Shown piece after piece: positions 34,478 to 44,175 of a DNA stretch of 64,000 nt. The stretch is taken from positions 62,001 through 126,000 of the forward strand of contig SUSZ01000004.1 of assembly GCA_015063165.1 (NCBI GenBank), read 5' to 3'. The DNA is from Thermoplasmata archaeon. Its GTDB lineage: Archaea; Thermoplasmatota; Thermoplasmata; Methanomassiliicoccales; Methanomethylophilaceae. Every line of letters begins with the position of its first letter. Within the stretch, counting starts at the first letter, position 1. The notes beneath the pieces are model-generated. The model had not been told where the DNA came from and searched no databases. It was given only the letters and a program-made list of their open reading frames with translations. The position numbers and the translations under genes are program-made.

Positions 34478-35275
34478 CTGAAGACCCTGACGGCGGCCAT
34501 CGTCCTTCCGGTCATCTTCCTGGCGGCCTTCGGGGCGTCTCTGGCATCCCTCCTTCCGGTCGACCATTCCAAGGCGGCGTCGCAGGCGGAATCCGTGATC
34601 GAGCCGGGATGCGTCTACGCATGGCGCTGCCCCGACGCGGGCGGAATCATCTCTTCATGCGCGTTCGTAGGCCTGGACATCACGGAGGATGAGTTCGAGG
34701 GGTCGATGTCGGACCGCATCCTGCGCAAGGGGATCTTGACGTCCCCTGCTCCAGTCTCGTTCGTAGACCCCGCCGACAGGCATGTGGCCCAGGTCGCGGA
34801 GCAGATCTGCAGCGAGACGTCGGGATACGGGGATCGCGCGAGGGCGCTGGCCGCGCTGTGGTTCGTGCAGACTGCGATACAGTACGCCTCGGATGCGGAC
34901 CTGTACGGCGAGGACGAGTTCTGGGCCCGCCCGTTGGAGACCCTCTACTGCCACAAGGGGGACTGCGAGGACACGTCCGTTCTCCTCTGCTCCATACTCC
35001 TGGCCATGGGGTTCGACGCCGTCCTCCTGGACTACCCGGGGCACGTGGCCGTCGGGGTGTGCCTGGAGGGGGCGGAGGGGACGTCCTATCCCTACGGCGG
35101 GAAGAGCTACTTCCTCTGCGAGACCGCGCGGGACGACACGTGCCCGATAGGCCAGGGGTGCAGGGCCCTCGATACCCCGGACATATACCGCCCGGGAGGG
35201 GAGGGGAGCCTCCCGGAGGCGCTCGTGTCCGGGCTCAGGCTCCTCGTCTGGGGGATTTTCGGTTTTCGAGTGTGA
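34478..35275 (+). CDS. Exported transglutaminase-like cysteine enzyme
   Basis: The domain carries the transglutaminase/cysteine-protease core with C163 in KGDCEDTS and H189 in YPGHVAV. An uncleaved anchor or signal helix (LKTLTAAIVLPVIFLAAF) lies before the first ATG (34595). The gene therefore probably starts at the CTG at 34478, which has GGAGG seven bases upstream. It leads the cluster 2 operon and ends four bases before the next gene. It could crosslink, cleave or attach the surface proteins encoded downstream. The third catalytic residue is not certain. Confidence 0.7.
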   Translation: MKTLTAAIVLPVIFLAAFGASLASLLPVDHSKAASQAESVIEPGCVYAWRCPDAGGIISSCAFVGLDITEDEFEGSMSDRILRKGILTSPAPVSFVDPADRHVAQVAEQICSETSGYGDRARALAALWFVQTAIQYASDADLYGEDEFWARPLETLYCHKGDCEDTSVLLCSILLAMGFDAVLLDYPGHVAVGVCLEGAEGTSYPYGGKSYFLCETARDDTCPIGQGCRALDTPDIYRPGGEGSLPEALVSGLRLLVWGIFGFRV

Positions 35276-35279
35276 TATC

Positions 35280-36542
35280 ATGTTCTATGGATCAAGAATC
35301 AAGGCGGGCATGCCCGTCCTCATGGCCGTCCTGGTGCTGGCGGCCTCCGCGGTGCCTCTGGCGTCGTCCCAAGGGGCCGATGCCGAGTTCGTGGGAACCT
35401 GCACCATCGACTTGCAGCCGGGGCAGACCTGGACCTGGGAGCCGACCTTCAACCTAGACAAGGAGGTGGCGCTGGAGGTCTCCGCGGGCCAGGATTCGAT
35501 GCCGGGGAGCGGATCGGCGTTCTCGTCCTCGTCGGGGTACGCCCAGGTGGCCGGCGGGAAGGTGTCCGTGGCGCTGCCGTCCGGATACGCCAAGCCCCAC
35601 TACTATCTCAGCATAAGGGGCACCTCGACGCAGCCCACACAGTTCGCTTACTATCAGGTGACGTTCGACGTGTCGTCGTTCTCCCTGTCCTACCCCTCTG
35701 ATAGCCTGAACGCGGTGGTCGGAACCCCTGTGGAGTTCGCCCCGGCCCTGTCGTCCACCAACGGCGACGTGTCCGCCAAGTCGTTCTCGATCAGCAGGGC
35801 GCTCCCGCCAGGTCTGGCTTTCGACTCCTCTACGGGGAAGATAAGCGGGGCCGCCACGTCGGCCAGGGCGGCCGCATCGTACACCGTCACCGCCACGCTG
35901 GACATGTCCCCCGAGCAGACCGTCAGGACCACCATAACCATCGGCGCGGCGGAGCCCCAGGAGGAGACGTGCACCGTGACGTTCAGGGCCTCGCCGCCCG
36001 GGTACGGGACGGTGTCGGAATCTTCCATCGTGTTCCCCAAGGGCGCGGCGGTCTCCGTCCTCACCGACGGAAGCCTGTGCATAAACGGCCGCTGCGTCAC
36101 GGCGACGCCTTCCGCCCCCACCTCCCAGTACACCTACTCCTTCATCGGATGGTCCAAGACCTCCGGAACCATCGAGTCGGACACCGAGATAACAGCAAGC
36201 TTCTCCAGGTCGTCCGCGCAGAGCGAGCTGAAGGTGACGGTATCTGACGATCACCAGTACGCCGTTAAGGGAACACCCGCATCCTTCGGATTCATCGTCA
36301 CGCCCTCCGACCAGCCGGCGACAGTCACCGCTTCGTCGTCGTCCCAGAGCCTGACCGCAACCGTCAACGGGGACAGGGTATCGTTCACGGCCTCCTCGTC
36401 CGGGGACTTCACCATAACGATCGTCGCGTCCGCCGACGGGCACACATCAGGTAGCACTATAGTCTATATCCACGTGGACGACGTGCTCAGGTTCGTCAAC
36501 GAGCCCGTCGCCTCCTGCAGGATATCGGGGGCGAACCGATGA
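35280..36542 (+). CDS. Secreted Ig-like (He_PIG) surface protein, cluster 2
   Basis: A signal peptide is followed by PGQTWTWEPTF, YYQVTFDVSSFSLSY and an Ig domain (LPPGLAFDSSTGKISG) that parallel the cluster 1 protein at 32435-34081. A CTVTFRASPPGYG block comes next, then a cadherin-like end. The C-terminus is VDDVLRFVNEPVASCRISGANR. The last 75 bases are nearly identical to the end of 37216-38943. The stop overlaps the next start (CGATGA). Confidence 0.75.
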   Translation: MFYGSRIKAGMPVLMAVLVLAASAVPLASSQGADAEFVGTCTIDLQPGQTWTWEPTFNLDKEVALEVSAGQDSMPGSGSAFSSSSGYAQVAGGKVSVALPSGYAKPHYYLSIRGTSTQPTQFAYYQVTFDVSSFSLSYPSDSLNAVVGTPVEFAPALSSTNGDVSAKSFSISRALPPGLAFDSSTGKISGAATSARAAASYTVTATLDMSPEQTVRTTITIGAAEPQEETCTVTFRASPPGYGTVSESSIVFPKGAAVSVLTDGSLCINGRCVTATPSAPTSQYTYSFIGWSKTSGTIESDTEITASFSRSSAQSELKVTVSDDHQYAVKGTPASFGFIVTPSDQPATVTASSSSQSLTATVNGDRVSFTASSSGDFTITIVASADGHTSGSTIVYIHVDDVLRFVNEPVASCRISGANR

Positions 36543-37219
36543 GGGGAGCGCTGGCCGTCATGGTCGCGGCTTCCATCCTCGTCCTCACAGCCCTCGTCCC
36601 GCTGTCGTCCGACTCCGACGCGTCCGAGGCGCAGAGCTTCGACACGCTGAGGATCAGGTTCGACAACACGAGCAGCAGCTCCCTCTACGTCATCTGGGAC
36701 TTCGGGGACGGGACGGTCCTCGACGGGAGATGGGAGCGCTATGCCGGGGACACGTCCCTCCTCACCAGCGACCAGAAGGCGATGCTGGCCGAGTACCAGT
36801 CCATACTGTCCGCGCACGGAGGGGACATCGACCATCCCGTACACGAATACGCCGAGGCCGGGACTTACGCCACGTCCGTGACCGCGATCAACCCCATAGG
36901 ATGGGTGGACGCCGGCGGGCACGAGTACACGGCGGAGAACAGCATAGACTACTCCTCATTCGACGGTGGGCTCTTCTCGACGTCGACGGCGAAGTCGGCC
37001 AGGGGCTCCTGGGACGTGAGCCAGAACACGATAACCGTCTCTGGGAGCGCATCCGGCTGGACCGACTGGCTGCCGTTCATCATAATCGCCACAGGGGCGA
37101 TAGTCGCCGCCGTCGGCATGAGATATCACCCGGCCATCATGGCCGCCGGGATCGCCGTTGCCGTGATGGGGGCGCTCTGCCTCCTTGGCGTCGTCGACCT
37201 GAGGGGGATGCTGAAATGA
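36539..37219 (+). CDS. PKD-domain protein with two C-terminal membrane helices
   Basis: The 226-residue product has a signal peptide, a PKD-like domain (WDFGDGTVLDGRWERY) and two membrane helices (WLPFIIIATGAIVAAVGM, IMAAGIAVAVMGALCLLGV). It is a compact version of the long cluster 1 protein at 29978-32425, sharing the first domain and the helical end but without the repeats between them. It is coupled at both ends by four-base overlaps. Likely a membrane-anchored partner. Confidence 0.75.
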   Translation: MRGALAVMVAASILVLTALVPLSSDSDASEAQSFDTLRIRFDNTSSSSLYVIWDFGDGTVLDGRWERYAGDTSLLTSDQKAMLAEYQSILSAHGGDIDHPVHEYAEAGTYATSVTAINPIGWVDAGGHEYTAENSIDYSSFDGGLFSTSTAKSARGSWDVSQNTITVSGSASGWTDWLPFIIIATGAIVAAVGMRYHPAIMAAGIAVAVMGALCLLGVVDLRGMLK

Positions 37220-38943
37220 GCAGCAGATCCTTCTCCTTGCTGGCCATATTCATGATCCTGGCGTCGGCCCTGTGCGTCCCTTCAGGCATGCCATGCGCGG
37301 ATGCCGACATCGACAAGGGGACGGCGTCCAGCCCCCTGAAATCCCTGAGGACCGACACCCCGACGGCCGCCAACGAGACCTTCTGCGTGATGTACGGAGG
37401 CGCTGTGGAGGTCTCCGAAGCCGAAGGGCTGGAGGTCACGGGGTGCACCCTGGGATTCGGGCTGGCCGTGAAGGACGGCGGCCTCTCGGGGACCCTCAGA
37501 GGGGTCGGGACGGTCAGGGTGGAGCTCTTCAACGCCGACTCGAACGAGAACCTGGCATTCTGGATCCACTCGATCCTCTACACCGGGGCCGCCGACGATC
37601 CCCTGGATTCTCTGTCCTGCGAGGCCGAGGAATCCGCGGGGAAGACGTTCTACGTCAGGACGGGCGGCCACGTAGGCATCGGGATGTCCAACGCCGAGAA
37701 CGTGTCGATCACGCCCTCCGGCTGCGGGCTGTTCCTGTCGGGGACCAAAGTGGAGGGTTCGGTGTCGGGAACGTCAACGATCACGATTTCCGGGAACGGG
37801 TACTTCGAGCCCCTCTCTGGAGACGGGTTCAGCATAACCATAGTCCCCGTGGCGAGCGGACAGGGGGCCGGGATCCAGACCGGCAGCCAGGACGAGCCGC
37901 TCGACTCGCTCTCGGTCAACGCCGACGACGCCGCAGGCAGGACCTTCTACGTCAGGGTAGGCGGCAGCGTGTCCGTGACAGACATCTCCGACGACAGCGT
38001 GTCGTTCACGGTGGAATCCGTGTCCCCCACGGACTGCGGCCTCTCTGTGAGCAGCACCGGCCTCAGCGGGACCCTCTCCAGGGCCTGCACCATCGACGCG
38101 AACGGGAACGCCGACATCGGAGGGAACTTCGGGACGCTGCATTTCACCATCATTGCAGTGGGCTCGGAATCCCCCAGCACGTTCGCCCATACGATCGAGT
38201 ACTACGACCGCGGGGAGCTCGTCGGGACGCAGACCGAGAGCGGCGTCCAGCCCTACATGATGGTCACGATATCCCAGGCGGAGCCGGCGAGGTCCGGATG
38301 GACGTTCACTGGCTGGAGCGCGTCGCAGAGCGGGAGCGCTAACGGCTGGAAGAACGGGAGCAGGGTCGACGTCGGCCCCACGCCTCTGAAGGTCTACGCC
38401 TCCTGGGGAAGGACGGTCACCTACGACGCCAACGGAGGGTCGCTGGAAGGGGGCGCGAGCGCGGTCATCCTGGAAGGCAAGACCCTGACCCTAAGGGCCG
38501 ACGCCTACAGGGACGGCTACAGCTTCGACGGATGGTACGACGCGAGAGACGGGGGAAGCCTGGTGCAGAGCCCGCTGTCCCCTCCGGGGGACATTGTGCT
38601 GTACGCCCATTGGACGAAGGCGCCCGACACGGCACTGGCCGTCGCCGCTCCTCCGGACGTCTACGCGGTAGTCGGCGAGAGGGCCTGTTTCGACGTGTCC
38701 GTGTCGCCGCCGGCGCAGGGCGTTGAGTTCAACGTGGCCGCGCCGGGATCGTGGTCCCCGGCGGTTGACGGGAGCACCGTGTCGTTCACCCCGACGGCTT
38801 CCGGGATGCAGGTAATGACCGTGACGGCCTCCGCCGACGGGTATTCATCAGGGATCGCCGTGATTAAGGTCCACGTCGACGACGTCCTCAGGTTCGTGAA
38901 CGAGCCCGTCGCGTCCTGCAGGATAACGGGGGCGAGCCGATGA
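37216..38943 (+). CDS. Secreted repeat protein, cluster 2
   Basis: A signal peptide is followed by three SPLxSL/DPLxSL...FYVRxGG repeats like those of the cluster 1 protein at 28614-30266, two Listeria-Bacteroides repeats (FTGWSASQ, FDGWYDAR) and a cadherin-like domain. The end is VDDVLRFVNEPVASCRITGASR, almost the same as the protein two genes upstream. There is no anchor helix. A longer frame upstream of 37216 is a shadow of the PKD gene. Confidence 0.75.
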   Translation: MSSRSFSLLAIFMILASALCVPSGMPCADADIDKGTASSPLKSLRTDTPTAANETFCVMYGGAVEVSEAEGLEVTGCTLGFGLAVKDGGLSGTLRGVGTVRVELFNADSNENLAFWIHSILYTGAADDPLDSLSCEAEESAGKTFYVRTGGHVGIGMSNAENVSITPSGCGLFLSGTKVEGSVSGTSTITISGNGYFEPLSGDGFSITIVPVASGQGAGIQTGSQDEPLDSLSVNADDAAGRTFYVRVGGSVSVTDISDDSVSFTVESVSPTDCGLSVSSTGLSGTLSRACTIDANGNADIGGNFGTLHFTIIAVGSESPSTFAHTIEYYDRGELVGTQTESGVQPYMMVTISQAEPARSGWTFTGWSASQSGSANGWKNGSRVDVGPTPLKVYASWGRTVTYDANGGSLEGGASAVILEGKTLTLRADAYRDGYSFDGWYDARDGGSLVQSPLSPPGDIVLYAHWTKAPDTALAVAAPPDVYAVVGERACFDVSVSPPAQGVEFNVAAPGSWSPAVDGSTVSFTPTASGMQVMTVTASADGYSSGIAVIKVHVDDVLRFVNEPVASCRITGASR

Positions 38944-41786
38944 GGACGGATCTTCTGCCCATGGCGGCCCTGGGGCTCGTCTGCCTGGCCGCTTCGGTCC
39001 TGCTCTCGCCGATAGCCATGCTGGTCCTTGCCGCGCTGGTCTTCGTGATCGGCTACTGCACGGCCAGCCCGCAGCTGGAGCGCATAGGGGTGGTCATGGG
39101 CGTGGTGGCCGCCGCGGTCCTCGTCCTGACTGTCGTAGGGGTTCTGGCGTTCCTTGCCGGGACCTCGCTCAGCACCGCGGGGGCGGCCCGAATGGCGATC
39201 CCTTCTCCCTTCGGAGCGCAGCGAAGAGCGGGGGCTGATGATTTGAGATATGCAGCCATAGCGCTCCTGGCGCTCGCCATAGCTCTCGCGTCTTCGATGG
39301 CGCTGGCCGCCTCCGACCAGTCGGACGCCTACGCGTACGGGTCCGGAAGCGTCGGAGCGAAGGACGTGACCTTCGATCCCGACGGCGGGAGCGGAGGATA
39401 TACTCAGAAGGTGCTCAGCGGTAACCGCTTCTATTTCCCGACCGAGCATCAGACCGCCGGGCTCACGAGCTCGGAGTACGAGCCTATACGCAAGGAGGGG
39501 CACGTCCTCTCAGGGTGGATGGGCGAGGACGGGGGCATACACGCCCCTGGATCCCTGTCGCTTCCGGTCACGTCCGATGTGACCTACATCGCTGTCTGGG
39601 AATCGGCGATGTACGGATCAGACGGCCGGTACGAGAATCCCCGCTGCGAGGTCCAGAGGGGCTCCCCGCTGTCTTACAGCACCGAGTCCAGCGACGGAAC
39701 CGGCCCGGGGGGACACGACTCCGTGTACTGGGCCTTCCTGACGGCCTACGACCAGGGCAGCTCGGAGATCCTCGGCATAAGCGTCACCGGGCCGAACGGC
39801 TACAGCGTGTCGAAGTCCCGGGTCTCACTGTACACCGACCGGCCGGACAACCTGATAGGCGAGGGGCTGAGGGTCGGGTACTTCACCGTGAATTTCGCCT
39901 GGGACGGATGCGTGGTCGAGGTCTCGGGATCCCCGCCGGACGCGGGCCTGTACAGGCTGAGGTTCACCGCCGGCGACGTCGAGGGGACGCTGTTCGTCTC
40001 CGTAGTGGATCCGGAGACCGACCCGTCCAACCTCTACCATGCGAGCTACGGGCAGAACGGATACGACTACGACCGCTTCGGCCCCTACGGCACTGCCGTG
40101 GACCTCCCCGGCGGCTCCGACCGCATCGAGAGGCTCAAGGGATGGTCCATAAGGGTGGACGGATCGGACGCGGTGTTCCCGCTAGGGGGCAGCTACACCC
40201 TCGTGAAGAAGGTGGTTGTCCTCCAGCCAGCGAGATACGGGTATTCGGAGGTCCAGGGATGCGTCGGGATCGTGGCGTTCAACGCCATGGGCGGGACGTA
40301 CTCCGGGGCGCTGGCCGTCAAGGTCGACCGGAAGGGCTACGTCCCGCTGATGCCCGACGGCGAGGTGTCCAAGGACGGGCACGTCCTCATAGGGTGGAAC
40401 CTCACGGGGTCCGCAGCCGACACCGTATACCCGGCCGGATACCTCTTCGACGCCGTCGGGGAGTACACCGAGCTCAAGGCCGTCTGGGTCGGGTCCGCAG
40501 ATATGGCGGACGTGACGTTCTCCCACCCGTCGCTCAGCCCACAGAGCGCGTTCAGGATGGCGGAGGGATACGAGTACGCCGTCCCCGTCCACGGGTTCGA
40601 CGTACCGGGATACGCGCTATCCGGATGGTCCGCGGCGAGGCACGAGGTGGGCGACGGGACGGCGGAGATACACGGCAAGGTCGAGGTCTCCGGAGTCGCG
40701 ACCTACTACTCGGTGTACAGGCCGGAGGAGCGCACCTTTACGATAATCTACGCCCCGAACGGCGCTCCAGGGGCCGATGTAGTCAGGGAATACACCAGCA
40801 CCACCGGTGTCGCCACTCTGGAGCCGTGCCCGTTCGCGTACGAGGGGCATGCCTTCGCAGGCTGGTCCGAGTCGGCGCACTCCGAGTCGGCACAGTACGC
40901 TCCCGGGTACCAGTACGGCTTCGGCAGCGACCCGGAGGTGACGATGTACGCCGTCTGGACGGAGGATCCCGGATCGGAGGACAACGTGTTCACTATAGTC
41001 TTCCTGGCCACCGGCGCGGACTACAACCCGATGGTCCCGCTGGCATGGGCCGGGAAGGACGGAGGCCATACATTCGTCGTTCCGTCGGTGCAGCCGGAGC
41101 GCAGAGGGTTTGACTTCGTTGGCTGGTCCTCGGACCCGTCCGCGGCGTTCTCGATGCCGGAGTACTCGGCCGGGAAGGCGGTCACGTTGGAGCTGGGAGA
41201 GGGGGAGACCTCGGAGACGCTGACACTGTACGCGGTGTGGTCGCAGCCCCATGGCGGAGGCGAGGGGAGCCATACCGTGACGTTCAAGAAGGGGTCCACC
41301 ACGGTCTACGAGACGTCCGTCGGGGACGGCGGCAGGGTATCCTGGATAGACGTGAGCTCTGACGACGGCGAGGCCCTGGCCGGATGGTTCACCGACTCGG
41401 GCAGGAGATGGGACTTCTCCGCCGACGCGGTCACATCCGACCTCGTGCTCAAGGCGAGGTTCGTGAGGCTCTTCCACCTGGAGGTGGGGGAGGACTGGGT
41501 GAAGGTCGTCCTGGACCGGGCCTGCAAGGACCTCTCCATAACGTATCCGGACGGGAAGACTGAAAGAGAGGTAGCAAGGCACGACATCCCCGAAGGCTCT
41601 GAGGGGATGGTCTCAGTGACCGGGACCCTGGAGAACTACGGGACCGTCACCGCGATACACCGCTACAAGGCCCTGGACGAGGACGATGCGGTCGGCGGGG
41701 ACGGCGGCGACGCGGCGCTGTACCTCATCGCGGGAGCGGCCGCCTGCGCAGTGGCCCTCCTTGTGGCAGCGAGGCGGTACCTGTGA
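38940..41786 (+). CDS. Large InlB-type repeat surface protein with membrane anchors
   Basis: The 948-residue product starts with membrane helices (about 5-75) resembling the helical end of the PKD proteins. A second signal-like segment follows (LRYAAIALLALAIALASSMAL, about 102-122), which suggests an old gene fusion. About six Listeria-Bacteroides-type repeats follow, each ending in a GW... and AVW pair, then a C-terminal anchor (LYLIAGAAACAVALLVAARRYL). It is probably displayed on the cell surface. It overlaps both neighbours by four bases. Confidence 0.7.
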   Translation: MRTDLLPMAALGLVCLAASVLLSPIAMLVLAALVFVIGYCTASPQLERIGVVMGVVAAAVLVLTVVGVLAFLAGTSLSTAGAARMAIPSPFGAQRRAGADDLRYAAIALLALAIALASSMALAASDQSDAYAYGSGSVGAKDVTFDPDGGSGGYTQKVLSGNRFYFPTEHQTAGLTSSEYEPIRKEGHVLSGWMGEDGGIHAPGSLSLPVTSDVTYIAVWESAMYGSDGRYENPRCEVQRGSPLSYSTESSDGTGPGGHDSVYWAFLTAYDQGSSEILGISVTGPNGYSVSKSRVSLYTDRPDNLIGEGLRVGYFTVNFAWDGCVVEVSGSPPDAGLYRLRFTAGDVEGTLFVSVVDPETDPSNLYHASYGQNGYDYDRFGPYGTAVDLPGGSDRIERLKGWSIRVDGSDAVFPLGGSYTLVKKVVVLQPARYGYSEVQGCVGIVAFNAMGGTYSGALAVKVDRKGYVPLMPDGEVSKDGHVLIGWNLTGSAADTVYPAGYLFDAVGEYTELKAVWVGSADMADVTFSHPSLSPQSAFRMAEGYEYAVPVHGFDVPGYALSGWSAARHEVGDGTAEIHGKVEVSGVATYYSVYRPEERTFTIIYAPNGAPGADVVREYTSTTGVATLEPCPFAYEGHAFAGWSESAHSESAQYAPGYQYGFGSDPEVTMYAVWTEDPGSEDNVFTIVFLATGADYNPMVPLAWAGKDGGHTFVVPSVQPERRGFDFVGWSSDPSAAFSMPEYSAGKAVTLELGEGETSETLTLYAVWSQPHGGGEGSHTVTFKKGSTTVYETSVGDGGRVSWIDVSSDDGEALAGWFTDSGRRWDFSADAVTSDLVLKARFVRLFHLEVGEDWVKVVLDRACKDLSITYPDGKTEREVARHDIPEGSEGMVSVTGTLENYGTVTAIHRYKALDEDDAVGGDGGDAALYLIAGAAACAVALLVAARRYL

Positions 41787-43909
41787 AGGGGCAAAAGGCG
41801 GCGGCCCTAGCCGCTATGACCATAGTGTTACTCGTCCCGTTCGCGGGCGTTTGCGCACTGGACGAGGACGACGAGACCGACGCCGTGGCGCCGATAATCG
41901 CCCTTGCTCTCGGAGCGTCCGAGGGGATACCCGCCGCGGTGTCCGTCGTCAAGTGGGGCCTGGCCCTGATGGGCCTGAGCGCGGCGGCGGGGTTCTCGGC
42001 CGGGGCGTTCGTCGCATACGAGCTGATGGACTCCCAGGATCCGAGCGTGCACCCGTACCTCCGCCTGATGGCGGCCAGGGCCCTCTCGGAGTCCATGGAC
42101 ACAGCCGTGAAGTTCTCGTCGAACGCCAACGCCAACTACGCCCAGGTGTGGGCCGCCACCAAGGAGCACTGGGTCAGGCAGGCCGAGCTGGAGGCGTACG
42201 CCGAATGGGGCCCGGACGCGGACTACGACGCCGACAGGATCCTCGAGCGCTCCCAGCTGTACCGCAACGCGGCCGTGATGAGCGCCAACGCGGTCGCCCA
42301 GGTCAACCTCTTCCTCGATGCCCAGGCGGAGAGGACGGAGGGATGGGAGTCCAAGGACGCCTACTCGGGGCTCATGGGCATCTCGTTCCGCGCCGGCGGA
42401 AGGGAGATGTCCTCATCAGACGGAGATTGGAGGGCGGAGCTCCTGTCCGTGGCCGACGTCGGGAACGGTCCGGGGCGCGTGTACATCGGCCTGGTCCAGG
42501 GGGACGACGTCCTGTCGGCGGACGGATACGAGCCGTCCCGCCTGATCGCGCTCGATGACCGCACGACGATCTCCGGTGAGGGGATGTCCTTCGTCCTGAA
42601 GAAGGGGGAGAACATGCTCTCCGAGCTGAGGACGTCGTCGGGGCAGGCGTTCAAGCCGGGGATATACCGCCTGTCAGGAACGGTCGCCGGGGACACGCTC
42701 GCCGAGGTGACGGGGCCCAGTGCGCTCGAGCTGCGCCCCGGGATGGCGATAAGGACCGGCGGGAGCCTGTTCCTGGCGCATCTGGACGGCTCGGGCAGCG
42801 TGATCCTGAACGGGGCCTCCTACGGATCCCTGTCGTTCAAGGTGACCCCTGGTTCGACCCCGTCCGGGCCGGACACCGAGAAGCCGGAACCCGTGGACCT
42901 GAAGGGGATGATGGAGTCCTACGGCGCGCTCCTCAGGACGATGGGGTGGACCGCCGCGTCCGCCGAGAGGTCCGCAAGGGCCGTTTGGGATGTGTACTGC
43001 GAGTGCGCCTCCAAGGAGTACTCGGTGACGACCCTCATGGCACCGGACGCCTACGACGGGTACGTCCTGGGAGCGGGGATGAAGGAGGCCATGACGCTCT
43101 CCTCCATGCAGCAGCTGGCAGCCTACTACCAGGAACATTCCGGAGACCTCGGAGGGCTCTACATCGGGCTCTACGGGTCGGGGGACGTCCCGAGCTCCTT
43201 CTTCGTCAGGGGGTCGGTGACCGACGGCCTGGGCCGCACGCTGTACGAGGACGCCGTCTACACACCCTTCTTCCAGTCGGAGAACGAGACCCTGAAGGAC
43301 GGGTCGGACCACCGGATAGGCCAGAACGCGCTGGTCATGGTCTGGGGGAGGGCGGACGGGCTGACCCTGCCACAATGGTACGAGAAGGCCTCCTCGGAAG
43401 GCGTCGTCCACTACGAGACCGCGTTCGCGGAGAGGGGCTGGACACTGGGGATATCGGAGCTGGCCGAATGCGACGGGGGCGGGATGCATCCGAAGGACGC
43501 CGTCTCCCTGAAGGTGACGCAGGTGAGCTTCGTCGACCCTGAGAAGACAAGGACGTACGGGGACCCGGACCCGCAACAGAAGGGGACCAACTGGCTACTC
43601 CTCGCCTGCCTTGCCCTGGGGATCGTCCTGGCCGCTTATGGGATCGTCCGCAGGGAGCCGGTCTACATCGTCGCGGGGGCTGCGGTCATGATCGCCGGGC
43701 TCTTGCTGGGGGACGCCGCCTGGGGCTGGATCTCCGGATGGAAAGGGTCCTGGGGGCTTCTCCGATGGCGACGGGGCGGTGATGGCCGATGGACATGGCA
43801 GAGGCCGAGGGAATGCTGTCAGCTCTGGAGGGCTTCGTCGAGCGGGTCTCCCCGATCGCCGAGGCGGCTGCGAGGAACTGGCTGCCGCTGGCCCTCTCCG
43901 GCGAGATAG
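41783..43909 (+). CDS. Large membrane-anchored surface protein, frame lacks its natural stop
   Basis: The GTG at 41783 overlaps the previous stop. A signal peptide, a helical region (about 30-180), beta-rich domains (about 190-350), a helical domain and a further beta-rich region lead to two C-terminal membrane helices (LLLACLALGIVLAAYGI, VAGAAVMIAGLLLG). At the next start (43789) the codon is TGG instead of a stop, and the frame continues 40 codons as a shadow. Function unknown; surface location is inferred. Confidence 0.6.
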   Translation: MKGQKAAALAAMTIVLLVPFAGVCALDEDDETDAVAPIIALALGASEGIPAAVSVVKWGLALMGLSAAAGFSAGAFVAYELMDSQDPSVHPYLRLMAARALSESMDTAVKFSSNANANYAQVWAATKEHWVRQAELEAYAEWGPDADYDADRILERSQLYRNAAVMSANAVAQVNLFLDAQAERTEGWESKDAYSGLMGISFRAGGREMSSSDGDWRAELLSVADVGNGPGRVYIGLVQGDDVLSADGYEPSRLIALDDRTTISGEGMSFVLKKGENMLSELRTSSGQAFKPGIYRLSGTVAGDTLAEVTGPSALELRPGMAIRTGGSLFLAHLDGSGSVILNGASYGSLSFKVTPGSTPSGPDTEKPEPVDLKGMMESYGALLRTMGWTAASAERSARAVWDVYCECASKEYSVTTLMAPDAYDGYVLGAGMKEAMTLSSMQQLAAYYQEHSGDLGGLYIGLYGSGDVPSSFFVRGSVTDGLGRTLYEDAVYTPFFQSENETLKDGSDHRIGQNALVMVWGRADGLTLPQWYEKASSEGVVHYETAFAERGWTLGISELAECDGGGMHPKDAVSLKVTQVSFVDPEKTRTYGDPDPQQKGTNWLLLACLALGIVLAAYGIVRREPVYIVAGAAVMIAGLLLGDAAWGWISGWKGSWGLLRWRRGGDGRWTWQRPRECCQLWRASSSGSPRSPRRLRGTGCRWPSPAR

Positions 43910-44175
43910 TCGGGGCCGCGCTGGCCTTCCGGATGAGGCGCTACCGCCTCGGGATAGGCTGGCTGGCCGCGGCCCTCGCGACCGTATGGGCGGAGGCGGT
44001 GCGACGATCATCGAATACCGCAACGGGCGGGGTCGGTCCAACATCGACGCCTGGTACACGTACACCTACGACAACGGGATCCGCGCCACCCTCTCGGAGT
44101 ACCAGGGGGACCTGGACGACCTGGAGGAGCTCGGGAGGAGGCTGTCCCTGGAGAAGGGGAGGGAGATCCGCATGA
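43789..44175 (+). CDS. Small membrane protein
   Basis: A 65- to 70-residue protein with an amphipathic start (MLSALEGFVERV), a hydrophobic stretch (WLPLALSGEIVGAALAF) and a second one (IGWLAAALATVWA). The frame stays open to 44175, but past about 43990 it reads as a shadow of the next gene. It may have a role in membrane insertion or be a holin-like component of the element; this is only a guess from size and topology. Confidence 0.45.
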   Translation: MDMAEAEGMLSALEGFVERVSPIAEAAARNWLPLALSGEIVGAALAFRMRRYRLGIGWLAAALATVWAEAVRRSSNTATGGVGPTSTPGTRTPTTTGSAPPSRSTRGTWTTWRSSGGGCPWRRGGRSA

